A stretch of DNA of 64,000 nt, taken from assembly GCA_031761405.1 (NCBI GenBank), contig JASEVX010000005.1:8727060-8791059 (forward strand), written 5' to 3'. The stretch is from Serripes groenlandicus (taxonomy: Eukaryota > Mollusca > Bivalvia > Cardiida > Cardiidae). Numbering within the stretch: position 1 is the stretch's first letter; each line of letters starts with the position of its first letter. Shown one piece after another: positions 54,714 to 64,000 of the stretch. Both the position numbers and the translations under genes were made by a program. The notes under the pieces are model-generated. The model did not search any database and had not been told where the DNA came from. It worked only from the letters and a program-made list of their open reading frames with translations.

Positions 54714-54924
54714 TATACTGTATACAGAATATTTTAACATACATGTACATGCAACAATGGCACTTGTTTAATATAGTCATGGAATAACACATTTATTTTC
54801 AATTAAATTATGGAGAAAGATGTTGAAGGCGGAAGTAACCATACTTTGTTTATGTTTTCAATTTGATATTGTTTCATGAATAGATAAACTTTTCCGGTAT
54901 CCTTTAATTCCCAAAAATATAACA

Positions 54925-55205
54925 AGACACACGCGCACACAGAACACAGCGTGCTTATTAACACATATGTATACATACCATGCACACGCGCACACATAAC
55001 AGAGCATGTCAGTTAGCTGACCCAGACATCCCCACTGACACACGATGCAAAATATACGCGTGCATATGGGAACAAAGATTAAACAATAAATACCATACAC
55101 ACGCGCACACTGAACAGAACATGTCAGTGAGGATGCCCACCGTAGTTGACGCGGACATCCACTCCGACATGCAATACAAAGCATACGCATGCATATGGAC
55201 ATACC
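54925..55205. repeat. About 120-bp duplication rich in CACACGCGCACAC
   Basis: Blocks starting CCATGCACACGCGCACACAT (54978) and CCATACACACGCGCACACTG (55092) share ACATGTCAG-, GACATCCCC/GACATCCACT and TGCATATGG landmarks in order. A third partial start is at 54930. Confidence 0.75.
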
Positions 55206-55310
55206 CATATATACATTTATCACATAACTTGCACTCCAGGAGTGACATAAAGCAGTGACATAAATATCATATGTAACTAGTTACATAAATAGCCGACTAA
55301 CAGCACGTAT

Positions 55311-55338
55311 GTGACGTCACTCCTGAGTGTGACGTCAC
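55311..55338. promoter_or_regulatory. Paired CRE-like palindromes GTGACGTCAC
   Basis: Two perfect 10-bp palindromes, each containing the full cAMP-response element core TGACGTCA, lie 18 bp apart at 55311-55320 and 55329-55338. No gene was recognised next to them, so a regulatory role is only possible. Confidence 0.35.
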
Positions 55339-55612
55339 TTTCAATGAGAGCATATTGTTTACAATTGTTCTAAATTTCGGCATTTATTAAAAATATTGTT
55401 TAAAGAGAATAAATCTCGATAAATGAAACGTTATAAGAGCATTGTTGCTAATTTTGTATACAATCAAAAGGTTATTGATAGAGACTACATTTTACAGTGG
55501 ACGTATGCATTAGAACTTCGGGGTGAACTTCGGTCACTGTTTATATGAGGACGAAGAAAGATCGATTTAAAGATTGAAAACAATATTTTTATGGTGTTAT
55601 GTGATAAATAGA

Positions 55613-55754
55613 ATCTTACATTCGTGCTTATTTGATATTGTTTTTATGAAACTCGTCGACTGAAACGAATATGACGCTCGGCAGAGCCTCGCGTCATATT
55701 ATTTCAGTCGACTCGTTTCATAAAAACAATATCAAATAAGCACTCATGTAAGAT
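55613..55754. repeat. 142-bp near-perfect palindrome
   Basis: The left arm ATCTTACATTCGTGCTTATT, TGATATTGTTTTTATGAAAC is inverted as GTTTCATAAAAACAATATCA, AATAAGCACTCATGTAAGAT. The arms of about 65 bp differ at only a handful of sites and meet at CTCGGCAGAGCC. It is a probable young foldback insertion able to extrude a cruciform. Confidence 0.93.
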
Positions 55755-56169
55755 CCTCTATATATATTTATATACATATACAAACATAAACATAATTTAT
55801 ACATATATATGATCAACCACACTCACCTATATGTGAGCACGCGTGTTTGCTGGTACGTGAACATGTGTGAGTGCGCGCATGCAAGCGTGCGCGTTAGCAT
55901 GTGTGTAATAATACCGTCTGTGGGCGATCCTTGTTGAAGTACACGGATCTCTTACAGACGGCTCCGACAGTGTGTGTTTATGAGCGTTTGCATGCATGCA
56001 AGTGATCACCCGTCGTATGTGTTGATCTTTGCCGTATCGAAATACAAAGATCTGTACAGGTGGAAAAGGGGTGTATGTGGATGATTGGTAGTTTTAAAGT
56101 TTGTTATGTGTTTATTGTGGTGTGTGTGTGTGTATATTATAAACAGGTAAAAAAGCATGACTTATTTGG

Positions 56170-57285
56170 TATTCAGTTTATGTGTTCTTAATTCAAAAGA
56201 ATTCATGCAATACATTGCAAGATTATTCAATATTTTCGAATTTATACTAGTTAATAGCTGTGTAAGTTTTAATATATTCGGTTTATCGTTATAATATTTG
56301 TGTATATATTTAACTCGTGATATCTTGAAGCAAGGGAAAATTAGTATAAAATGATATTCATCTTCAATTTCGTTTAATTAGCAAAGTGTACATTTTGTAT
56401 TATTTCTTTCTAGTTACAATATTAAGTTGATGTGAGGCTAATCTGATTTAGGCTAAAGTGTTTCTGCGTCTAGTGTTAAACATTGTGAGTAGGTATGGAG
56501 ATATTTCAAAACTATCTTTTAATGATATGTACAATGCTAATGTGTCTTAAACTTCATATCATGATTCCAATCATTAATAAAGGGATCAATAAGTCTATTT
56601 CTAAGCAGTGGTATAAATATGTTTATATTTACAGATGCAGGGAATATCCAAACATCGTGAAAGCCAAACTTTTATAGTAATGTTTTAACTTTTAATTCAG
56701 GTCGAAGTTATTTCCCATTGTTCGTATAACCGTCTATAGGAAACAGTTGTCGCTTTTTTACACTATGGAGGTTGAGGAAATATTTGATAATTCTTCTTTT
56801 TATATTAATCGGCAGTGGGAACCTCCCCAATTCTCCGTATATAGCACTATTACTAGTTGACTGTTTAACATTTAATATTGTTTTAATAAATTTACGGTGT
56901 TCTCTTTCAACGGGTTTTGACTGGTAGAGACCCCCCACTTCACAACAATAGCTGAGTTTTGAGGCTACAAACGAATGGAATAAAGAAAACATTACTTTAA
57001 TAGGGATTTCTTTTCCTCTAGTAATTGACAACAGTGCGTACATTGTTTTAAGCGCCTTTCCCGCAAGTGTGTTATTCTTATTCAAAAATGACCCTCCGTT
57101 AGTGAAGACTACTCAAAGATAGTTGAAACAATGGACAGTTTCTATTTCAACATCGGCATATGTAAATTTCGGTTGGTCAGTGCTTCTACCACCCTTTTGA
57201 ATATTATTGCTTTCGTTTTTTCTGTATTAAATGCTTTAATAGAAACAAAAGTGCTGATTTCACAGGTAATGTGGCCCATTTTCTA
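56170..57285 (-). pseudogene. Fourth LINE, C-terminal part, minus strand
   Basis: From 57085 down: LAGKALKTMYALLSITRGKE, SKLSYCCEVGGLYQSKPVER, AIYGELGRFPLPINIKRRII. This is the region after the RT catalytic core. Upstream (57180-57285) the finger/palm boundary FNTEKTKAIIFKR can be read. Downstream (56290-56480) IEDEYHFILI and PCFKISRVKYIHKYYNDK in another frame form a decayed zinc-binding C-terminus. There are several frameshifts. Confidence 0.75.
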
Positions 57286-58740
57286 ATCGACGCTAACACC
57301 ATAATTTCTCCTTATCTTAAAATAATGTTTAACAAGATATTTGAATAAGGCAGTTACCCAATATTGTGGGATAAAGGAATAATTGTACCCATTCACAAAA
57401 AGGGTGACCCAACGAATCCGAACAACTATCGGGGCATTACCCTCGTAAATTCCTTATGTAAACTGTTCTCACTAGCTTCACGTAATAGGATAAACGACTG
57501 GTGCGAGTCTCAACAATTATTGAACGAGTCTCAGTTTGGATTTAGAGATGAGTGTAGTACTGTAGACTGTATGTATCTTTTACATACCGCGCTATACAAA
57601 AGGTATTAGCAAAAATAACGTAAATTGTATTGTGCTTTTATCGACTATGAGAAGGCGTTTGATTCTATTAATATAAATATCTTGTTGGCAAAATTAATCA
57701 AGTTGGGCATTAGCTGTAAGATGGTGAATATGTTGAACTATATAGTTACGTCAAATCTTGTATAAAAATAGACGGACAATAGCACTGTCTCTGACTTTTT
57801 CGACGTATCGGTAGGTTTAAAACAAGGTGATCTCTTATCCACAATGTTGTTCCTACTTTTCATAAATGATGTAAGCGATGTAATAGATATTGAACATTTG
57901 ACGATTTCAAATTAAGATTTACTCTCTTTATTTATGTTAATTTTAACGGACGATATAGCACTTTTTACTACTTGCCCAGAAAGTTTACAACAACAGTTGA
58001 ACAATATCAACGACTCCTCGAAAAGCTCGTATCTGAAAATTAATATCAATAAAACAAAAATATGCAAAAATCAAATCATGATTTTAATTGGACAATTGAT
58101 AACCAGCAGATTGAAATAGTACCGGCATTGTGCTATCTTGGAATAACTTTTCATTATGCTGGAAATATGTTATTTTCAGTTAAGAACCTAATCGAGAGAG
58201 CCAACAAAGCATATCACAATATTCTTTCACTTTTTGAAAGATAAGATCTTGATATTAAAACAAATTTAACTATTTTCGAAACAATGGTGACTCCAATCTT
58301 TCTGGACGGGGCCGAGGTTTGGGGAATATATGAATACAAAGAGGTAGATAAGCTACAAATTAAGTGTTATAAGCAATTGCACGGAGTAACTAAGCAAACA
58401 CCAAACGCGGCCGTGTATGGCGAGCTTGGACGTTACCCTTTATCTATATTAAGTAAAGAAATATAAATTATTTACTGGCTTAAGATTATGAAAAAAAAGT
58501 GATTGCTTAGTTCATAAACCTTTTTGGAAACAAGTAGAGTATTCTTTTAATAAGAGCTGGAGCAGCTCTAAGTTAAACATAACACTTAATAACTTAGGTT
58601 ACAACTATCTTTTACAAAACTACAATACACAATTTAATTACAAAAGCATGTTAAAACAACGTATAAGAGGCAATTATATACAAGTATGGCATGCACAACT
58701 AAATGAATCGAATCAATTATTTTATTATGATCTTTATTTC
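57276..58740 (+). pseudogene. Fifth LINE, reverse transcriptase and C-terminal part, plus strand
   Basis: GIIVPIHKKGDPTNPNNYRG, SQFGFRDECSTVDC (57364-57606), a stop, then FIDYEKAFDSI near 57638, GLKQGDLLSTMLFLLFINDV near 57812, LTDDIALFTTCPESLQQQL (57940; YADD has become LTDD), NIKTK-like substrate-binding part, PALCYLGITF and YGELGRYPLSI near 58420. WLKI and LRGNYIQVWHAQLNES-like sequence run to about 58740. It lies head to head with the minus-strand LINE, which it resembles closely. Confidence 0.8.
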
Positions 58741-58744
58741 CTCC

Positions 58745-59490
58745 AATATTGAAAATTACAAGAATACAATGTAAATGAAATTGAAAATAAAAGAATGGAG
58801 ATACAATTGATAGAAACAAAAAATAATAAAAAAAACACAAGCAAAACAACAAAAACACTGTGAATGTGAATATGCACACATGCATTCAGACGTATAAACG
58901 CCTCCATCATGTGTACACATTCACACACATGTACAAACATAGACACACAATATAAACATGAACATGAAAACCATACAAACATAGACACACAATATATACA
59001 TGCGTATGAAAAAAACACCCCCCAAAAAACAAACAAAACATGTACCCTATCCCCCATGCAATGAAACTATTGCATAATTCTTAAACTGTTGGGGAAAACT
59101 TTTAAGCAGTCATAAATTAATACATTAATACTTCTAGAGTTAATAACATTAGAGATCATAAGGATAATTACCCAGCATAAGTAAACTCCAACGCTTAGAC
59201 AATAAATGACATAATGATAAGGAAATTCGTCTACATGGAGGCAAGGGTTAATTTTACACCAATTCCCATGAATACATTACATTAATTGAGCCTAAGTTGT
59301 CGTCGTCGCTGGCAAAAAGTGTGCAACAACTTGCGACACATTGCAAGCGCAAAACACGAGGGGAAACATTCCCACTTACCGAACGTAAATGTAACAGTTC
59401 TAAACAGTGTTGAAGTACAAATGACGGTTCGATAGAATTGTTGGTAGTCTGCATGAAGAACTTGCTCAAAATAATCATTTACTCCAAATA
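58745..59490. other. A-rich, CA-rich intergenic sequence
   Basis: An A-rich stretch at 58790-58860 and (ACACAT)-like sequence at 58865-59000 with two similar ACATAGACACACAATAT copies (58937 and 58979). No gene. Confidence 0.5.
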
Positions 59491-59499
59491 GAGCTCTAA

Positions 59500-61140
59500 T
59501 CAAGTACTTAAGTCTTACTCAAGGATTTAAACCGATCACAATCTTGATTACTAAACTCATGACGTATTATACGCTCAAATGCGAATCTACAAGATTGTAG
59601 ACTATTTCAGTCTAGTAAAATATGCTCAGTAACACTTAAATCTATATCGTGCCTATCACAACGCGTACAATAAGTATCAAAAGTAGACGAATACGCAACT
59701 AACTGCGCCACAGAAAAACAAGCATACATCATACTATGATTATGTTTTGCATAAGACCATAAAGGATTACCTGAGGACTGCTCCTGAATTTGTCTATATA
59801 GTACATATTCGTTCGAAGAAGTTCTCTCGTTCCATGAACTAATACACTGTTTGGTTATTTTGCTGTTAACCATCCTTTTCCACACATTTTTACTTGGAAA
59901 CTCGCCAAATGTCGAAAAGTCTTGCAAGACATGATACAAGTCATGTTTACGTAAAATAGAGACAATATCAGACATATAACCAGTACCACTAAGACCATTA
60001 TTGAATGAACATAAACGTAGAAGAAAAAGACATTTTGTTGTACAGTCCCTCTCTAACCGACACAACTGACCGAGAAAGGTAAATTTCTTCTTATTAATTT
60101 CAGCCTGCAATGGAAGGGCGCCTAATAGGCCGAGGACAATATCTCGATCTACTTTTCAATCCCTGAATCTGTTTTTAAGCATAATCTGTGTGACCTTTCC
60201 AAAATCAAGTTGTTTCGCTCAGAAAGCGACTTTAACATTTCACAACCAAAGAGCGCTCTGGGCAAAACAATAGATTGGTATATTTTGAATCTAGTAATTG
60301 GATTAAGACCATTTCTGTGCAAACCTTCCTTAATTAACCCAAAGAAAGTCCCCCTTAATTACCTATCTACAATTTTTTACAATTGCAGCTGATGAGGAAT
60401 ACTTATTACATAAAATGCCTAAATGAACAGCATCCTCTGTTTCTTGTATGAGGCTATTACCAACACAACGAGACCGAAAACTACGAAAAAATATTCCTTT
60501 TGACTCATTAAACGTGACAACAGTGCATGTATTCGATTTTATAGAATAATTATAACAAATCAATATCATTTCTTGCAAGACTTTGCTCGATAGAGCAAGA
60601 AGGGTCAAGTCGTCTGCAAAGGACGGGGCACATACGCTAGAGCCTAGAACTTGAAGACCTAAATTACCGTTTTCTAACTGCTCTATCAACGAGTGTAGAT
60701 ATATACGAGGTATAGGAATGGGGACCATACCCCCACCCTGTCGCGTACCTTATACAACTGGGAACACAGTCAGAATAAATGCCATTATACATGACAAAAC
60801 TGTACATATCTTTGTGCATGGAAATAACAGATTTTAACAGCTTTGGGGTAACTTGTAACTCACGTAGTGTATATAATAGTCCATCATGCCATACTCTATC
60901 AAATGCTTGTCGGGCATCTAAAAAGCAAGCGAACAGTTTACTGTTAGATTCATTGCAGTAGCTAATACTTTCTGTTATAATGAATGAAAGTCATAGTACT
61001 ACCCATGTTTCGTTGAAACCCTCCCTAAAGGGGATGTAATGGTTTAGCTATAGATTTTTGGAGGCGTTTGAAAAGAACATTTTCATATAGCTTTAACATA
61101 GAAGAGGAAAGGGAAATTGCCGTATATAACTACCAGTCAT
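59500..61140 (-). pseudogene. Sixth LINE, minus strand, different clade
   Basis: On the minus strand CFLDARQAFDRVWHDGLLYT is near 60935, a QG..GGVWSP-like stretch near 60735, then APSFADDLTLLALSS (60610; catalytic FADD intact) and ESKGIFFRSFRSRC (60363-60728). A C-terminal domain at 60110-59607 ends YCTRCDRHDIDLSVTEHILL, a Cys/His zinc-binding motif. Motif wording (DARQAFDRVWH, FADDL) differs from the other LINEs here. Several stops and frameshifts separate the parts. Confidence 0.75.
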
Positions 61141-61149
61141 TTCTGGGTT

Positions 61150-61680
61150 TACCACCAACCTTGTATAAGGTTATAATCATACATTGTTAAGGGCTGTAGT
61201 TACATGAATAAAGCAATACATTAATTCAAATAACACAGTCACATAATGTTTTAATATTAATCCACCGTGAATGAGTGTTCATTGCAAACCCGGTCTAGTC
61301 CACACATATTACCATTTTGTAAAGTAGTTAAGGCAGATAACATTTCGTCTTGAGCTCATCATGATCCTTTCCCATTATTACATCCACAACCACCAAACAA
61401 ATCCCTCCAACACACATATACACACATGCTTAAATTGCGTATGTTCGATGTTACTTGTATGTCTCTTGTAGCAACCTGTACATAACTAGTATGTGGACTG
61501 TTTGCTATTATTTCTTTATTTGTCGTACTATGTTTGTATGTATTTAGTCTTCATTTATGGAGGAAATAAAGAAAATAAAGAAATATCTGTTATGCAAAAC
61601 TAATGTACATGATATATACAATATGTTTGGAATCTAGGTATCTTTGGTTCTATACATATGTTATGTTTTTAAAAAAACCT
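61150..61680. other. No gene; a possible LINE 3' end with repeated AATAAAG
   Basis: GAGGAAATAAAGAAAATAAAGAAATA at 61559-61584 has two close poly(A) signals and looks like a retroelement 3' end. The rest shows nothing. Confidence 0.35.
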
Positions 61681-61683
61681 TTG

Positions 61684-61870
61684 TGTATATGTTATATAAA
61701 TATATGTATATTGTTATAAAAAATATATGTTAAATGTTATATAAATATATGTTATATGTTATATGTATACATGTTAATGTATATATGTTATATGTACTAT
61801 ATGTTATATGTATATATGTTATATGTTATATGTATATATAGTTATATGTTTTTCTATGTATATATGTTGC
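61684..61870. repeat. (ATATGTT)n AT-rich microsatellite
   Basis: ATATATGTTATATGT-type units in irregular succession. The Tyr/Met/Leu-rich frame across it is an artefact. Confidence 0.92.
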
Positions 61871-61955
61871 CATATTTATATAATTTGTATATGGCCAAGA
61901 GGCAAAATACTTTGCCGAAAAAAGTCAATAAAAGTATTGAATCTTGAATCTTGTA
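61870..61955 (+). mobile_element. LINE 3' end fragment
   Basis: TATATGGCCAAGAGGCAAAA, TACTTTGCCGAAAAAAGTCA, ATAAAAGTATTGAATCTTGA, ATCTTG. The GGCCAAGAGGCAAA..CCGAAAAAA layout with AATAAA and a short TTGAATC repeat tail is a LINE 3' terminus that I associate with molluscs. Confidence 0.5.
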
Positions 61956-61957
61956 TT

Positions 61958-62420
61958 AAACTCTAATTTGCGAAGAGCAAGAGGTATGTATTTAATTGAT
62001 TATAATGTGAAGTGGCCAGCGGTTATCGTTATTTTGTAGGAAAAGATCTATGTCGTTTAAGAAAAAGTGAAAAACAAAATCGGTGAGCTGATCTGACCCT
62101 GGAATAAACCGACATTGCATTCAAATAGGTCAGATAAATTGTTAAAATAATTCACTCATAGTTTTATATTTCATAGAGCGTATGATATTAATTAGTTGAA
62201 TGTTTACCGTTTAATACCCTGTTTAATAAGTTTACCACCACAAACCATACGGTACAATTAGGTGAAGCACTTCTTAAAATATACAAAGCAGCAATAAAGT
62301 TTTGCAATTGTTTTTCTATGGAGGCATTTAACAAGGCATTTTAGCGTCAAGTTGTACTGTATTTCGGTTATAAACCCAAACTGAGCGTATTTACAAACAT
62401 GTGGTACTTTTTCTACATAA
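61958..62420 (-). pseudogene. Seventh LINE, RT palm fragment, minus strand
   Basis: On the minus strand AQFGFITEIQYNLTLKCLVK, YCCFVYFKKCF, then FECNVGLFQGQISSPILFFT in the order of RT motifs 2a to 4 (Q-x-G-F, CFVDF-x-K-x-FD, VG-x-x-QG-x-x-SPxLF), with stops and without the YADD motif. It is a short, heavily decayed copy. Confidence 0.6.
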
Positions 62421-62424
62421 CGTA

Positions 62425-62715
62425 TGGAATAGTTACAAGTACTTTGTACCGGGTTAAATAAATACTGTCAGTATTATTTTATGTCATGTTTGTTTTTATT
62501 GTTTTTGTGCTTTTGTAATATTGTATATATAAATGTTGAGATGTGTTGATGTGGGTATATTTCTACACGTGTTTCGCACCCCCTTCCTATGAAATATTTT
62601 CTCTTCGTTTTCGGTCAAGCGTCTCTTTCGTGGGAAGCTATTATCAACAAATGCATTTAGTTAAGTCAGCTGCGGTGCATCTCATATACTGACAATCAAT
62701 GTTTTGTTTTTTTGT
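62425..62715. other. No recognisable gene
   Basis: T-rich sequence leading into the simple repeat. Confidence 0.5.
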
Positions 62716-62719
62716 TTTT

Positions 62720-63238
62720 TGATTTTTGTATTTTTCTTTTACTCTGCCTCTCTCTCTCTCTCAATCTCTGTCTCTCACTCTGTCTATCAATCTATCTCTG
62801 TATGTCTCTGTCTCTGTCTGTATGTGTGTTGTGTGTGTGTGGGTGTCTCTCTCTGTCTCTCTCTCTTCCCTCTCGTTCTCTCTCTCTCTCTCTAGTCATC
62901 TCTCTCTCTCCTCCTCCTCATCTCTCTCTCTCTCTCCTCTCTCATCTCTCTCTCTCTCTCTCAATCGTTCTGTTCTCTCTCACTTCTATGTCTCTGTCTC
63001 TGTCGTCTCTCTGCTCATCTGCTCTGCTGTCTTCTCTGTCGTCGTTGTGTGTGTGTGTGTGTGTCTTCTCTCTCTCATCTCTCTCTCTCTCTCTCTCTCT
63101 CTCCCCCTCTCGTCTCTCTCGCTCTATATATATCTCTATCTCTCTCTCTCTCTCTCACCTCCTCTCTCTCTCTCTCTCTCTCTCTCTCCACCCCCTCTCT
63201 CTCTCCACCCCTCCCTCTCTCTCTCCCCCCCCTCTCTA

Positions 63239-63326
<88 letters not shown>

Positions 63327-63383
63327 ATCTCTCTGTCTCTCACTCTGTCTATCAATCTATCTCTGTATGTCTCTGTCTCTGTA

Positions 63384-63433
<50 letters not shown>

Positions 63434-63439
63434 TCTCTT

Positions 63440-63508
<69 letters not shown>

Positions 63509-63571
63509 GTCTCTCTCTGTCTATCTCTCTGTCTCTCTCTCTCTGTCTCTATGTCTCTCTGTCTCTCTCTG

Positions 63572-63610
<39 letters not shown>

Positions 63611-63638
63611 GTCTCTGTCTCTGTCTCTCTCTCTCTCG

Positions 63639-63688
<50 letters not shown>

Positions 63689-63867
63689 TCTCTCGTCTCT
63701 CTGTCTCTCTCTCTCTCTGTCTCTCTCTCTCTCTGTCTCTCTCTCTGTCTCTCTCTCGTCTCTCTCTCTGTCTCTCTCTGTCTGTCTCTCTCTCTGTCTC
63801 TCTCTCTCTCTGTCTCTCTCTGTCCTCTCTCTGTCTATCTCTCTGTCTCTCTCTCTCTGTCTCTATG

Positions 63868-63899
<32 letters not shown>

Positions 63900-63930
63900 T
63901 GTCTCTCTCTGTCTCTGTCTCTCTCTCTCC

Positions 63931-64000
<70 letters not shown>
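62720..64000. repeat. Long (TC)n pyrimidine tract with (TG)n islands, continues past the window
   Basis: About 1.28 kb of almost pure C/T on the plus strand, with (GT)n at 63388-63431 and scattered GTCTCT units. The segment TGTCTATCAATCTATCTCTG, TATGTCTCTGTCTCTG appears at about 62780 and again at about 63344, and GTCTATCTCTCTGTCTCTCT at about 63520 and 63833, so block duplication has lengthened the tract. No coding meaning. Confidence 0.98.

Overview
The window is eukaryotic, AT-rich and gene-poor, and looks like a mollusc genome, most likely a bivalve. This rests on short introns with GT/AG borders, many non-LTR retrotransposon pieces, tRNA-derived SINEs whose 3' part ends in the GGCGT(A/T)AA..CAATCAATCA style common in molluscs, a HARBI1-like transposase, and foldback and tandem-repeat families that I associate with bivalve assemblies. 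No species can be named from the sequence alone. There is no bacterial operon, CRISPR array, rRNA or convincing functional tRNA.

One host gene can be built. It lies on the minus strand from 48330 down to 36968 and encodes a METTL24-like, membrane-anchored methyltransferase-family protein. Six coding exons (48330-48232, 45033-44831, 44171-44046, 42256-42182, 39515-39386, 37276-36968) have AG/GT borders and matching phases, and together give 313 codons plus a stop. The best finding of the window is inside it. The last 36 bases of coding exon 4, its 5' splice site and the first 25 bases of the following intron are repeated 12 more times as a 60-61 bp minisatellite (41461-42184), so 13 copies of one splice donor lie in a row. 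The other introns hold a 33-bp array flanked by hairpins (45248-45963), foldback elements and a bivalve-type tandem repeat.

Layout: 1-4370 AT-rich with no recognisable gene; 4380-5613 an 85-bp satellite into which a 5'-truncated LINE with an intact 792-codon frame has inserted (5614-8402, 5-bp target duplication); 8447-13620 two more decayed LINEs, in opposite orientations; 13621-14760 a 265-bp satellite; 15300-20970 foldback elements, a two-exon MULE-like transposase relic and mosaic duplications; 21840-25365 small arrays and a 143-bp interspersed tandem repeat; 26886-31900 a RecQ-like fragment, foldback elements, a 155-bp array and an (ACGC)n/(AC)n microsatellite; 32050-36610 a 55-bp array split by a MITE, then a second copy of the 155-160 bp array; 36968-48330 the METTL24-like gene; 48900-54720 a broken HARBI1-like transposase, a 630-bp GC-rich inverted-repeat element, two SINEs and a second copy of the MITE; 54930-55760 duplications, a paired CRE-like site and a 142-bp near-perfect palindrome; 56170-62420 at least four more LINE fragments; 62720-64000 a pyrimidine-only (TC)n tract running off the window.

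The mobile elements are layered: LINE in satellite, MITE in minisatellite, LINE against LINE. Most reading frames are broken. The exceptions are the LINE at 6019-8397 and the METTL24-like gene. All identifications come from reading the sequence; no database search was run.
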